Of a stretch of DNA of 64,000 nucleotides, positions 34,402-48,459 are shown piece by piece. A program made the position numbers and the translations under genes. The notes below the pieces were generated by a model. That model saw nothing but the letters and a program-made list of their open reading frames with translations. It made no database searches and was not told the DNA's origin. The stretch lies in assembly GCA_033439265.1 (NCBI GenBank), contig JAVTVX010000010.1, positions 2,728,001 to 2,792,000 on the forward strand, written 5' to 3'. This DNA comes from Dillenia suffruticosa (lineage: Eukaryota > Streptophyta > Magnoliopsida > Dilleniales > Dilleniaceae). How positions within the stretch are numbered: the first letter of the stretch is position 1; the number at the start of each line of letters is the position of its first letter.

Positions 34402-37400
34402 TGTAACAACTATTAACCATTTATGATTAATAGTTAATCATGATTAGTAAAAAAAGAGTTAATGGTTAATTGTAATATTATTAGTTAGTTAGATAAAATG
34501 GCTAAATAGTTAATGAAATTAGTTAGTACAATTAGTATAAATAGTAATTCAATTCATGTAATGTGATATAGATAGAATTGTAATGAAATTTTCCTTTGTC
34601 TCTCTTGTATTCTCTTTCTCTGTTTCTCTCTAATCTCTCTCTTTCTCTCATATTATTTCTTCTCTACTTGGGTTGTGACAAATTGGTATCGGAGTGTACG
34701 TTTTTCAGCGAATCTTTGTTTTTGAAGGACAAATGCAAGAATCAACCATGGAAATCAAAGGAAGTCATCTCCGGTTGGTACAAAAAATGGATAAAATTGA
34801 TCAAAAAATGGATGAAATCGATTAGAAAATTGATGAAAAAAATAAAAAATTGGATACTTTTATGACAAGTATGGATGACAAATTCAACATTTTATTGAAA
34901 ATGTTTGGTATTGATGAGAATATTTGGTGGAAAAAGAACAAAAAAATGAAAAGAAATTGAAAAATAACAAAACAAATCAAATGGAAGAAGAAACAATGCC
35001 AAAATCCATGGAAAAGTAATGTATTGAATCACTTTCTAAATCTCTCATTTTATCTACTTATAATGAAGAAATGTTATGTAATACCAAAAATTCGATGTTA
35101 GAAAAATATTTAATCAATTACTTATTTTTCATTTGTAAATATTGGGAGAAATTGAAATTTTACTATCGAATCCGGAGTTTGGAAGAAATACCGAAAAATT
35201 TAATGGTTTGATTTTTCCATCTTACCTAAATTTTCAAGTGTTGGAAATTTTTCCAATTTTAATCATTTGCATAATACCAAAATATTATGTATGTAGGTAA
35301 ATATATTATGAGCTATATACTTAACAAATAAGTTAAATGACTTGGTGGTGCATTAACTTTTTTGGAAGAAATTTTGTGTATGAGATCAAATCCCATTGAA
35401 GACAATATTGTGAATTGTGTGTGGGTGAAACCGAATGAGAGAAGGAGAAACAAATGGACACATGGTGGAAAGGTAAAAAGACCAATTTGCCTTAGAGCAT
35501 AAGTGAACACTTAACGTAAGAGAGGGGTAAAACGGTAATTTCACCCCCAAATTGATGTGCTTCTTTCCTTTCTCCCTCTCTCTCGGTCTCACTCACTCAA
35601 ATCTCTCTCTTTAATTTTTCTACCAATCAACCACTCTCCACTTAAATTCACTTTATGAACTTCCAAAACTTCAAGCAAACTCAAGAAATGGAAGATTAAA
35701 TTGAGGAAATTTCAGATTTTCACGAAGGGAGAAATTTAGGGTTTTTGTAACCCAAACTCCAAAACTCAATCCGACTCCAAAATCAAGATAATTTCTCCTC
35801 CCTAAACTTGGGTTTAACTTCTTTAATACTATATTGTGATTTATTATTGAGATATTGGAGATTTTTGTTAGAGAATCGAAACTCTAGGAATTCTGTGAAC
35901 GGTGAATTTGGGACAAAACGAAATGAAAATGGTAGAAGAGTCCAAATGATGTCTAAATGATAGAAATAGAATTGTGAATGCAGATACCTGAATTTGGGAA
36001 GAGATTAGGGTTGTTAAATTGTTTGAAATTGGGGGAAAATAAAATGAATATGTTATTTATCTACAAATGTGATAAAAATTTGATTGTGCTAGCTGAAAAT
36101 TTAATGAGAATCATGAGGAATGTGTGTGCAAAAAAAAAAAAAAAAAAATTAGTCCCAAATGCCAAACATGTGTGCTGTAGTTTAATGCAAAAATGATGAA
36201 TTTGTGTGTATGTTGTGGAGTGAAATGAGGTGAAGAATATGTGCAGAAAGTTGGACTTTGTGTTGGACAAAAATGTGAATGATTTCAACGTTTTTTGTGG
36301 ACTGATATTTAGTGTTCCAAGTACAAAGCTTGTGTAAAGAATTCTTGTGAAAAAGGGATGATAGTATGTGCATCATTGTTGGTAGAAATGATGAGAAGAA
36401 AATGTGTTAGTGGGTTATGAAATTGTCATTCATTTTGTAAAGTTTGAGAGCTGAAATTTTGGTAAATTCACATTGTGATGTGTGCAGAATTTTTTGTGAA
36501 TTACTATTGTGTGTGTGCGCTAAATTTTGAGTAGAGATTGATGGGCATGTATGAGCTTGAATGTGCATGTGCTTGACCATGAATGTAAAAGGGAATAAAG
36601 AGTTGAATTCTGTCTAGGGATGATTGGAGATGGGTATAACATGAAATTTGGAGACATGTGTGCTTATGTGATGAGTAATGTATAGGAGTTCTAGAGAGAA
36701 TCCTAAATTGACAATATAGAGTTGTGTTTGCCGATATTTGAAGTGATGAATGGGGGTTAGTATGCTGAAATTTTGTGGAAATGTGTAATGTAAATGTGGA
36801 CTATCTTGAGTATATTCAATTCAAAAAAAAAAAAAAAAATTTGGACTGTTTTGGAGTATACAAGAGATGGATGAGGGAATGATGGCTTTAGTAGTCTAAA
36901 GTGGCTTTGTGGTATTAGAAAATGTTTGGAAATGAGCAATTGAAATTTGTTGATTTGGTGGTAAGAAAAAGGGACAACATATATACACATTTAGAGCCTA
37001 ATTACGGAACCCTAAACATTGATCCTAGATGAAAAACTAATTGAAATATAACTTAACATAGTAGTTTTCAATTTGCGACACAAATTTATATATATTATGT
37101 GTTGCCGTTATAGTGACACACTTGGTGATCAAATGATGGGAGCATACTTCTTACATTGTGGTGCATTTAAGGGAGCGGCAGACCCTCCCGTATACGGTGA
37201 GTGGATGGTTATGTGCATATGAATGAGTAAACTGTTTTCAGTTATGATTTATAAATTGAGTTCTAAAATGAATTTGCAAATGCAATAGAAATTGTTTTGT
37301 GATTGTGGTATGCCTAAAATGAAATTTTGAAATTTCCACGACTCTTGAGTTGATTATTGACTTATTTGCACTTTGTTACTTTATGAAACTCATGTGAATT

Positions 37401-39133
37401 GTGAAATATTGATTTACCTTATATTTGAGCATGCATTGATTAATAAATTGAGTTTGGTAACATGGTGCTGGGAAAAATGACTATAGTCTGAGTCTTGCCA
37501 CGAACCGAACTGTTGGGGCGGCGTGGGTAAGGCTATTTTATTTAGCTTGGTGGTAGGTGGGATAGAGAGCCTCCTCAGGCTGCCGGATAACGTGGTAGCA
37601 CCCCACGGAGTTTCGCGCCAATGCCAAGGTGGAGGAGATTTTATGAAAATTATAAAAAAACCCCTTGGCGGATCCTACTAATGGCTATTGATAGGAGATT
37701 GTTTTCGGCAAACCCAAAATTGTGGAAAAATGAGATTTGACTGATTGAATTAATTATACGAGTCATGGTAGATCGAAAGGAATGATTTTATAAGAATGAA
37801 TTTTGTTATTGCATTAAATGATATTTAATACATGCATTTGGCATCACCACCCTCACCCCTCATTTATATGTCGCATACCATTGCACTCTACTCATTGGGT
37901 ATTTAAAATACTCACCCCCTCTTAAATCCTTTTCAGAGGACGTGTGGGGAGACGATGTCCACTATCGCTGATTGGAGGATTATTTTGTTGGTTTTTTTGG
38001 GTAGGTATGAATTATATATATTTTGGGAGTTGTAGATCATTAGTCCATGGAAAGGAAGTTCTGTACGTCTCATATCATGCGGATTTTACTGATACTGGTT
38101 TGAGTTTTCGAGCAAGTCTTTGTAAAATCCAACGGCTAATTTGTAACTTCATTATTTTATGTAAAATCATATTTGAAAGATATTTATTTTTGAAATGGGA
38201 CATTTGGAATATTTATCTTAGATTTCTGGATTTATAGCTTATTTTGTAAACTCTATGAAATGTTTGAGAACTTTGGATTGGCTAGGATGGCCACACTGCA
38301 TGCATGCATGTACAGGAACCCCTCCCAAAATGTGTGCGGATGTATGCTTGTATGTACATGGATGAGCCGGATGGGCTCCTTGCATGTGTATTGATTCTAT
38401 GATTTCTTATTTTGATAGGTTTTATGTTTTTGAAGATTTATTGTAAAAATTGGAATGTCTCGATATATGGGGAGGTTATGCCCGTATGCCGAGATAACGC
38501 GGCGGTTGTTACGTGCTCGACGGGAGAGTCGGGGCGTGACATGTTAAAGGTAGAAGAATTTCAAATGTTCAAGAAAGAAATGTTTTGCATGTCCAAGAAA
38601 GAAGGGTCTTGCATGATTAAGAAAGAATGGTCTTGGATGTCCAAGAAAAATGGGTTTTGCGTGTCCAAGAAAGAAGGGTTTTACATGTTTAAGAAAGAAG
38701 TTGATTGTAAATTTTTGCAAATTCCTCCAAAAATTGAATTTTTGGTACAAAAAAGAAGTTTAAGACAAGTTTACTTCGAGCTTCCTAATCTCTACTTTTC
38801 TTCCACTATTATCATGGCAACTCAAGTTACTTCATCATCTTATTTTTCAATACAAATGCAAGTTTTGGTTCAAGATCTATGAATTCAAATATCAATTCTT
38901 GATTTTTCATTATTGAGGATAAGGATATTATCAAAGGAGAGAAGTATTGTAACAACTATTAAGCATTTATATTTAATAGCTTATCATGATTAGTAAAAAA
39001 AGAGTTAGTGGTTAATTGTAGAATTATTAGTTAATTAGATAAAATGGTTAAATAGTTAATGAAATTAGTTAGTACAATTAGTATAAATAGTAATTCAATA
39101 CATGTAATGTGATATAGAATAGAATTATAATAG
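34402..39133 (+). mobile_element. Short non-autonomous LTR element with nested solo LTR, copy B
   Basis: 5' LTR 34402-34680 (279 bp), primer site TTGGTATC from about 34683, gag-like opening, nested solo LTR 35077-38541, the KKE repeat array 38565-38715, a purine tract and a 3' LTR from 38948 cut short at about 39133. It has the same architecture and truncation as copy A, so both events predate the block duplication. It lacks RT and integrase. Confidence 0.8.
35077..38541 (+). mobile_element. Solo LTR nested in the LTR element, copy B (full length)
   Basis: 3465 bp from TGTAATACCAAAAATTC to GGGGCGTGACA, flanked by TGTTA on both sides (35072-35076 and 38542-38546). It includes the AAATACTCACCCC word group and a TTTTCAGAGGACGTG motif that recur in long plant gypsy LTRs. 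The stretch 35543-36890 is missing from the copy A version. Assignment to the Tekay/Del type rests on size and ends only. Confidence 0.8.
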
Positions 39134-40414
39134 CATCAGCCTAACGGCTAGTTTCTTGTCTTTTAGAAGAATCACTTACTTGTTCTTCATATATCTTTCT
39201 CTCTTTCCCTCTCTATAAAAAGAAAAGGCTTGTTGTGAAGTTAGGCAGGAAAACATGCTGAAATTTTTTTGTAAAATTCATGAGACAAATGTGGCTTACC
39301 TTATGTAAGTACTCTTGAACAATAAAATTTAGTTGTTTATCATCAGTCGATCTCTATTTCCTGCTCTATCTTTGCCATCAACTAGAAGGAGTCGAATCGT
39401 TGCCGATAGCTTTCTGGTTATCCTGCCAATGGCTTTTTCATTTTTACTCTAGCCTTTCTATTTTTTCTAGTCAACCCATCTCATGCAACCGAGCTCTCAA
39501 CTAATACTGAATTTTATATTACAATCCTACCCTTTTTGTATTACCAAAATTAAAATATTGCTCCCATGTATATCCCCTCAAGATGTGAATGCATAGATAT
39601 GTAGCACACCCATCTTGTTAACAAGAAGATTGAGTTTAGGATGAAAGTGCTAAGATTCCTCATGAGTAATTTGTAATTCTGCAAGATTGCTTGGATTCTA
39701 GCATATATATATTTTTCTCAAGTATGAGTTTTTGCACTTGAATTTGCTTTTGGATGATGGAGTTTTGTAGCCGTACAACTTTTTGCCACATAGAAATTGT
39801 AAGAAAATTGTCCTATGCCAGCATCCAATATGGTTTATTTGTGTTGTATTCTAATTAACGTACCACGTTTAGCTCTAGTGACCATATTAGAGTCATTCAC
39901 ATAAATTATTTGAACCAAACATGATACATTGTGTAACACGAAATTGTTTTGTAATACAAGTTAATTTATATTTTTTATTTTAAATATTTTAATCAAAATC
40001 TTTTCACGTACAATATTATATTTCCTTGTACATTCAATAACTCTTTTATAAAAAAAGTAAATTCAAGTCGTACTAATATTCTAATTTATTTAGTTGTTGA
40101 AATTACATTGTTATATAACCCTAACTCTATCAATTTACTATTGAGTTAAAAAATAGAAAATTTTTAAAAGTGTTAAATATAATTGGGTTAATTAAGATGC
40201 TCCATTCAGCTCTTCTTTTTGTACTTGATTATCGGTATTTAAAATTTTGATTAATCAGATTTGAATAGTTGTAGAATCTAATTTAGAGGCTCTCTTTCGG
40301 TATTAATTTTTTTATTCTCAAGTTTGAGATTTTATTTAAAAAAATTTAATATACTTTCACTAAATCAACAAGTGTCTGACTTTCTTGATTTGGAAACGGG
40401 ACAAAAGTCTCTAA
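39134..40414. other. Block end / block start junction, copies B and C
   Basis: 39.13-39.43 kb matches the end of copy A. 39433-40098 is present only here in the window. From 40.10 kb it matches the start of copy B. AT-rich; no gene seen. Confidence 0.5.
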
Positions 40415-40495
40415 GGGAACAGTTTAGTGATCACTATCTCTCTTCCCCAATCTGATGATTTCCTATTCGAATCTCTATATAACAAAAAAAATAAA
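40415..40495 (+). mobile_element. SINE fragment, copy C
   Basis: Counterpart of the fragment at 21035-21115: A-box-like and B-box-like words and an A-rich tail after TATAAC. Confidence 0.5.
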
Positions 40496-40587
40496 CGGTG
40501 CAGAAAGCCCAACGGTAAAGTAGGTACCATATATGAAAATTACTTTCACTTTGAGGGAAGAGAATGCCACTGAAGTCAACCCAAAAA

Positions 40588-40788
40588 ACAATACTAAGCT
40601 GTAGCTAGGTGGTTCGGAGCCTAAAGAAAAGACACACTAGTTTTGGGTTTGAAGGTGGGTAGTGACATCTTTGAGCCTCCTTTATTTTTTGTCCTTAAGG
40701 GGATAGTTTGGCGATCACAATCTCCCTCCTCAACCCTGAAATTCAGGTTCGAATACTTGTGTAACAAAAAAAAAAAAAAGAAAAAGTA
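40588..40788 (+). mobile_element. SINE with target duplication, copy C
   Basis: Same insertion as 21207-21406 in copy B, with AACCCAAAAA on both sides (40578-40587 and 40789-40798). Confidence 0.75.
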
Positions 40789-40919
40789 AACCCAAAAACG
40801 ACCCAATGGGCTGGACAAAGCGCCCGTCCAATATTTTCAAGTCCAAGCCCAAGCCCCAGCCCGAAATTTCATCGGTCGAAATCTCTTGAGCCCAAGCCCG
40901 CCTGGTCGGTCACATGTCC

Positions 40920-40954
40920 TTGACTCGGCTTGACGACCCTCGATCTCATCTCAA

Positions 40955-40994
<40 letters not shown>

Positions 40995-41057
40995 TCTCAC
41001 GTGGGTGTCGATTTCTCTGGAAGAAGAGAAGCACGAAGCAGCTCAGTACTTACACAG
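40920..41057 (+). other. Probable 5' leader exon of small gene, copy C
   Basis: CT-rich leader with a (CT)n run at 40960-40998 and the donor TTACACAG/GTAACA at 41057/41058, as in copy B. Confidence 0.55.
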
Positions 41058-44000
41058 GTAACATCATTTTGCTACCTCCAACCATATGCCTCCCCTTTTT
41101 AATCGTCGTTTTCCATTGTTATAGAAATCATTCGATTTAGTAAAGTTTCACTCCTTCGATCCGTATCTAATTGATGAACATAGATTTTCTTATTGTTTCG
41201 TTTCTTGGTTTCCTAGTTAAGTTAGGACGATCCTATATTGGTTAATTCTGGTAGGTGTGTTAATGTTTCTAATGTAATTACTTTATATATTATCTCATTT
41301 CTCTCCGTTATAACCATATCAAAATCATCACATAGAAAGAATTAAACAAAAAACGCTAAATCGGAATCATCCTTCGATTTTGTAACAACATGCCTCTCAG
41401 AATCCGTTCGAGTTTTTTCCTTTCTTCTTTTTTGGTGTATTTAGGTACTTGTAAGGCTATTCACTGAGCTGGAGAAATGAGGGTTATGTAGTGGTTGAGC
41501 TTGTTCAATTATAACCACTTGTAATTGCACTTGAATTTTTGTGGGTTGTGTCTATTTTACTGTCCCATGATTAGATTGCTGATACTGCAGAAGATCAATT
41601 ATAGATTAAATTTTTATATGGAATTTCTAGATCAAGATTAATTTAATTTGAAAACTTGCTGGTCTATGTATGTTAGTGAATTCCCTTCCCAGGATGCAAG
41701 CTGTCAATGGTTATGTTGAGATTAAATTTTTGATACCGTGATGAGCAAACGATGACTGCAAACCTAATCTGTTTCAATTGATGACTGTTTACCTAATTTG
41801 TTTCAGCAATGTGCTTCTTTTTCCTCTCTTATTATTTGACTTCGGAGAATGCCCTAGCTACATATAGTTTTGCAGTCTAGAAAGGTAGTGACTGATGTTG
41901 CAGTATCAATCACCTTAGAGTTTAATTAATTAATAAATTGAAGAACTAAAAACTTAAACAAATTGCGTTTGACTACAAGTTTACAAGAATCAAGTTTGAA
42001 AATACTCTGAACTTTGTACTAAGAGATAATATTTAGTTGCTCATTCTTTCACTCTTTTTGTCTCTCCAAAACTCTGTAGTGTAGAAATAATGGATAATAT
42101 GTCTATAGAAGAGAGATTATATATATACCTTTAAATTTTACCACTTTGAGTCTCAAAACTATATCCTTAACTTAGCTCATTGTACAATTTTTGAGAGATT
42201 TGAAATTTCTGAAACTATGTTGAGCTGCGGATAATTAGTCAGAAGGAATCATTTTGATATCAGAACAATGTCTACTTAGTCAAAATGTTTTTGGTGGTAT
42301 ACTCACTTTACAAGTTAGTTTGTATGATTTCCACTGAACACCACTAAAGCAGACTCAATTTGATCTATATTCTCCTATCCTGTTTGAAATTTGTCATTCA
42401 TTCCCCTGCTCTCTATATGCATCCATGAAGTGAGCATCTTGCTGTCCAATGCGAGTCTTGGATCTTGTGGTGAGGGATGCAAGATGATGGGTTTATGGGA
42501 TGTCCCATCTTTAACCCTGAGCCTACTAAAGAGTGCCAAATCTGTCCCAAACACTGTAGTGGCTTGACAGGATTGGGATGAGTTGGGACGAGTTGGGACG
42601 GGCTTAAAGTGCGTTTTTAACATGTTATAACTGAAATCTCTAAATAGATATTTTAAGGTCTATTCCCCTTCTCCCCATATTAGATATCAGTGAATGTATA
42701 ATCAAGCTTTTTTCCAAAATCTTCCTGTTAGGGTGGGGCTGGCTGGGGCTGCGAATTATATATGACCCATTACCATCATACTTGTGATCTATGCTGCCAT
42801 TGCTTTGCATGAAGCATTCCATGCAACCTACATCTAGAGCTTGCATGAGAGCATACCTTTTCATGTGAGTCAATTATCCTAATTCACATTTATTGATTTC
42901 TATGCTGATCATGGCAACATGCATGCGAGATCGCATTATTGGCACCTTTAAGTAGTGTATTGAGCTATATATCAACCTGCATTGGCTGCAATGTAGCAGT
43001 GATTTCTGATGTCTATTACCAATGCTTGATTTGTTTCATCGGTGATCTAGTGGTCAACTTAGCTGGATATAGAAAACCATTAGCTTATCCAGCTACATAC
43101 TATTGCTTTGCCTAGCATTTTTTTCTTTTTGCTCGAGCATATAAACACATGACAACCTTATCTTCTGACCTAAATTTCAATTTTAGAGGTTGCAAGGGTT
43201 GAATTCAGATCAATGGATGGTTTGCAACTTTTTGTGCTGAAGCTCCATGCTTCTTTAGAAAAGAAAAATCATTTTTCTGATCCTTTTGTGGTCTGTAGCA
43301 CAACGTACAACTTGATTTAAGGAATAGAAAAAATATGAGGTTAGAACTCAAGCTTGTAGGAATTTGGTTTACTGCAACATTTGTCATATTATATTAATTT
43401 ATGACAATTAACCAAGTTTCTATCAATATGGTGATGTCTAAATTGAAGTGTTATACATTTACCATATATTTTTTTTAATTTCTACATCTTTTTAGTTACT
43501 GACAATCTTTAAGTCGCCTGACCAGAAGTTGTAAAAATGATGAAATGAAGTCCAAGTTTTATTGCCTTCCAAGGGAGAAAGGTTTGTTTGCTGTTGTTGT
43601 GTGTTCTTTTTTTTTTCCCCCCCCCCTCTTTTTCTCTTTTTTAAATAATAAAAGAAAATATCAGATAAATGAGTTGAGACTACAATGACCAAAACTGTCA
43701 GTTTCTATTCATTACGGTTGTTATGTTTCTATTTGGAACTGCTTCTTCATTAACAAGTTTATTTTGACTATTTAAGGGACCCTATACGTGTCACTAGCTT
43801 TTCATGCAAATGTAGTGTTATGCTTTGCTTGAGATAATTTATGATGCCTTGGTATACTTCTCTTGCATTTTTAGCCTTATTCTAAAAAATGTTGGTGTAA
43901 TTGCTATGTTTCTTTTTGTTAAAGTGCTTATTCTCATACACCTGTAGTTTCAATATTGATCTTCTAAGAGCCTTAGATCATTTGATCTTAATACCTCATT

Positions 44001-46267
44001 ATTTGCTCCCATATCTTCCATAAAGTGAAATGATCCTTGAGAATTCTTTCCTGGATTCAAAGTGAGTATTTGTGCGTAAATCCAAGTCAGGTTTGCAGTG
44101 TTTGTAGATGACCTGGGTATAGGTCAAAGGATTTAAATCTATATAAGGAAAGGATTTTTCATACAGATAATTGTCCTTCATAAGACTTGGTTCTGGAGGG
44201 AAAAAAAAAAAACTAGTTTCCTTGCACTTTGTAATGTTGGATCCAATGAAAAGGATTTTGAGGAACAAGATGTTGATGGGAGAATGCCAGTAATATTGGA
44301 GCTCATATAATTGATGGTTTAGAGAGGGTTGTAGATGGGTTATATTTTGGTTTTCTTATTGTTAGACAAAATTGCTTCTACCATAAGTAATGTGCATGCG
44401 TAGTGTGAATAAATCATCATAAAGACACAATATCTATGTGGGGTGAACACGTATATATCCATGATCATCATCCTCTATTATTACCATTGCTTTCATATTA
44501 ATCAACCATTTCAACCAAACAAAAAAAAATCCTCCGTACAATCACTCACCATAACTATTCTCGTAATTCAGCTACATCCTCGCTTAAATCTGTAACTATT
44601 CTCGTAATTCAGCAACATCCTCGCTCAACTCTCTATTAATTTCACAATCATACCACATAAACAACACCTTTTGGTAATGCTTAAACCCCTCAGGTGGTTA
44701 CCAATGGCATACCCTCATTTTCATACATGATGTGAAATCCGCTTTATCTTGAGCCACACATCCTAACCTTGGTAAGCCCCTTGTTGTGCCACTGTGTTCT
44801 TCATGAACTCAAATGAGCCACAGAAAACACTAAAAACAATGTTGCTTTTATAGAGGAGAATGACTTGTCTAATAAGTAAACTAATTTACTTTTATGATCA
44901 ATCAGGAATTTGAACAGTTTTCTTTTCACCCAAAAAACTATTATGTTATATGTATAAGTGCCCACAACTTAAGAAGGTAAATTGGGGATATTTCTCTAGT
45001 CTCAAGGACTTGTGCACTGCAAAGATTTGGGGGGGGGGGATTTGCGGTGGTTTTGGCTGGTTGTTGCTATAATATCTGTTTGAGTTTTCTTAGGTCCTAT
45101 TCCCCATCACTAGTTTGCTATTTAAAGTTCTAATATCATCTTCAGTTTTACATTGGTTCTGGATAAAAATAGTCATTGACCTGCTTATATATATAGTTTT
45201 AATTCCTTTATTCTGAAAGACACATAGATGATGGATAAAAGATCTTTTATGAAATTTGATCTTTAAAAAGAATGTTTTATAAAATTGGTAAGATCATTGC
45301 ATATTTTTACGGTGGATGATCAGAGATACAAGCAACAAGAAGTTAAAGACTTGGTGAGTGCCATTGATTTTTGATCTTGCACTTTGGAAGATGACATTTT
45401 TGATCTCTCTCCTTTTCGTGTTGAGTTACCCTGAAACAGCCGTTGAACCTGAGGAAGTAGAGAGCAGATGATCTGTGGATTCAAAAGTTTCAGAGATGAG
45501 CTTGTCAGGCATTTGTTTCTACCCTTCAACATTTATGGTCAACCCATTTGTAGATCATAGGAGATAGTTTGGGCATATGTAAATTCTATTTTAGCTCAAC
45601 ATTAATTGGTTTGTATCATGTTGTGGTATCAAGTTGTGTCCTAAATCAAACATGATAGCTTGGTTATAGCACTTCTATTTTAACTCCACATTTTGTAACT
45701 TGTGATTATTGTGGTTGTGTGCATTGGTAGCAATTCATTACTTGATGTTATTGTTTCATGCATATCCTGCTTGGTTTGCTTGTTGTACAAGCCCAATGTA
45801 TCCAGCGCTGAGAAAGAAAATACAACTTAGACGTGAATAATTTATTTTGTTGTTATTGTAATTGTTATTTTATTTTGTCTTTGCTTTTGTTGGTTTGCTA
45901 GAAGAAATACATATTACAACAATTTGTATATATTATTTCTTATTCTGATTATTCTTCGTCCCAAGTTTCCTTGACCTTGTCTTTTGTTGTGTTTGCTAAT
46001 TTTTTCTGCACGCCTGATGTGATGCTCCAAGGAGAAGGTAAAGATTTTCATTTTTTGTTATTGTTTATTTTATTTTATTTTTTGTATTTGCATCTACCTT
46101 TTCAGTTTGAGTCATCAATATACTAGAAACTTGGACCATAATTGGGAAGGGAGTGACCCCCCTGATTTTTGTTTGTCAAACTCAAAATGCCATTGTGCAT
46201 TTCCTCTATATATATATATTCTCTATCTTCTATTGTTGCTATAACTTATTGCTGTGAACCACTTCGG
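41058..46267 (+). other. Leader intron of small gene, copy C
   Basis: About 5.2 kb. It contains the 2.5 kb (43157-45665) lost from copy B, including a T/C homopolymer pair (43608-43627) and a G-run near 45030. Where A and B have the acceptor CACTTCAG, copy C has CACTTCGG (46260-46267), so the expected AG is absent. No internal gene seen; 43205-44268 holds only short open stretches. Confidence 0.55.
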
Positions 46268-46274
46268 TTTGGAT

Positions 46275-46634
46275 ATGGCAGCCAAGTATATAATTGGTTC
46301 TGTAGCGGCATCCTTTCTAATTACTTATGGATTTGATCATTTTGTAGCTGAAAAAAAGATTTTTGGAGGTAAGTTTACTCGTTCATTTTGTGGATAAAAA
46401 CATTTTATTTTGTGCCTAAAAATCCTTACCATTTTTTTCTACTCTCATTTTGCGGTAATTGCTCTATCATTATTTTTGTCTTAATTAGGTACTACCCCTA
46501 GTACTGTTGCGAACAAGGAATGGTGGGAAGAAACTGACAAGAAATTTCAAGCTTGGCCACGCACAGCAGGCCCCCCAGTTGTGATGAATCCTATCAGTCG
46601 CCAGAATTTCATCGTCAAGACAAAGCCCGAATGA
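46275..46634 (+). CDS. Small single-membrane-span protein, copy C (leader acceptor lost)
   Basis: Exons 46275-46368 and 46489-46634, with an intact 79-residue frame identical in protein to copy B. The splice acceptor directly before the ATG is changed from AG to GG, so the leader exon may not join the coding exon correctly. The copy may be silent, or may use another acceptor or start of transcription. The coding frame shows no relaxation yet, as expected if the change is recent. Confidence 0.75.
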
Positions 46635-47889
46635 ATTTGCATTTTCAGCTGTGTTGTTGACTATTATTCTAGCTGGCTTCTTTGTAGTTTATCTATCACA
46701 TGATCGAACTTGTGTCCATGGTGAAATAAAACCATTTCAGACCAAATTACCAGCGTAATGGTTATGTTGTTTGTCCTTGTTGTTGTGTTGTTTGTAAAAC
46801 TTTTGACATGTGATGTATGGAAGCCTTTTGTTGGGTAAGCATAACTGGGCATATTCACTAAAGGTCACTGGTTTGATTCTAATCCTGGTCTGATGATGGG
46901 GAGTTGTATGTTGTTTTCAGTAATGTTGCAAGCTACACACTTTGGTCATATTGTGCAACATTGTTACCGACCTCCAAGTAGGACTTACCACTTGACAAGA
47001 AAAAGAACCAAAACATTGGCAGCAAATGACTGCAGTTTGAAGAATAGACCTAACAAGCAAGGTCACTGGTCACTCCAATGTCTTGGACTTCGCCAATGGT
47101 GAAAACTAAGCTAGATGTTTCAGTTGGCATAAGCCAGACAAAAACAGCACATTCAACCACCAAGTAGGACTTAACCACTAATCACTTTTGGCTTACTTTA
47201 CCGTGAGTGCTTCTGGAAATGAGAGAACTCTATATTCATGTATTTTCCAATTTGTCACTAGAAAAGGAATTCTCGAATGCTTCCTAGTTCCCTATGAGAT
47301 GAGTCAAAGAGGGTAAACCTATGAGATAAGTCAAACAGTAAACAACCTTCAAAGCATCAAAAATATCTTATTTAAAACAATCGAAGACCATTGAAATTCA
47401 TGTGGCATTTTATGCTAGGTCACACTATACAGTACAATAATTCTTTTATACTTGTAGCATAATTTTAGATGCCAGCAAGCATTGTACTAAGCACATTCAT
47501 ATAAGTTTCTGTTTACTGTATTTGCACCTTTATCGGTAAAAAGTCAAAAATATAATCATAAATATATTAAATGGCGAAAAAAAAATAAAGTAGTTTGAAT
47601 ACGGAAAATGAACGGACATGTTCAAGATGGATAGAAAGCAATATAATAATATGAATTCTAATATTTCACGATACATTAGATTTATATAAAAAAAAATTTA
47701 TTATCACAAAATATAGAAATAATTGTTATAAATATATAAATAAATAAAATCAAATATTTTCATAATAAATGATATTTTCTAACGATATGAAAAATCAAAG
47801 CTAAGATAAAATCAAATGCGAAAAGATGGACATGGACACAGGCCTGCAATGAATTCAAGATTATATTCATAGGGCTTGCCTTACAAGAT
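46635..47889. other. 3' flank and spacer after small gene, copy C
   Basis: Counterpart of 1583-2860, including the 69-residue open stretch with two GHxxxxC motifs (46893-47102). No gene assigned. Confidence 0.5.
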
Positions 47890-48219
47890 CTATTTCGGAG
47901 GCAAAGGCTCGTCTGAGATCTTTTTCTTCTTCTTCTTCTTTATCAAGTAAGTGAGCTTTTCTCTGCGAGAGAACCTCTACCCATACCCATGAGGGAACCA
48001 ATCAAAGGACTCCTCATCAAAACCATTCTTAAAACTCTCCTGTATTTTCGGACTTTCGCTACGATCTTTCTTCTCATTAATGGAACAAGAATCAGAAAAA
48101 TGGGTTATGATTTCTTCATTCTTTTTCTGCTTAATATTTTTGTTGTTGCAATTGTCAACCTCCATATCTGCAGACATATTCACTCTCGAAAACTCAAAAT
48201 TTCTAAGGAATAATGTCAC
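47890..48219 (-). pseudogene. NAC-like first exon relic, copy C
   Basis: Same relic as in A and B, with the same stop before the RF of the GYRF-like motif and no downstream exons. Confidence 0.6.
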
Positions 48220-48459
48220 TTTGTGTATCTATCTATAGCTATTTATTTATAAAGGAAACTCCTGATCGTTAAGCAATTATTTCCTCTTGGTACTTTCTCA
48301 GGTGATCACCAAGACTGTTCCCTTTGGGACGATTCTAAGAACTTTTAAGCATGGAGTATCGGCAGCAAAATTTATGAAACTATTTGTAACCTTATCTAGT
48401 CTGTTTAACATCTTGTCCCAGAAGATGACTCCTAAGAAAAATGGGAAATCCGAGTTAGG

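Larger units (their letters stand above)
20714..40098. repeat. Tandem block copy B (complete, about 19.4 kb)
   Basis: The only block complete within the window. Its start (the AAATTACATTGTTATATAACC region near 20720) recurs at about 40099 as the start of copy C, and its end (39.1-39.4 kb) matches the end of copy A (20.4-20.7 kb). The same junction therefore occurs between A and B and between B and C, as expected for tandem amplification. It lacks the copia element of copy A and about 2.5 kb of small-gene intron present in copy C. Confidence 0.9.
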
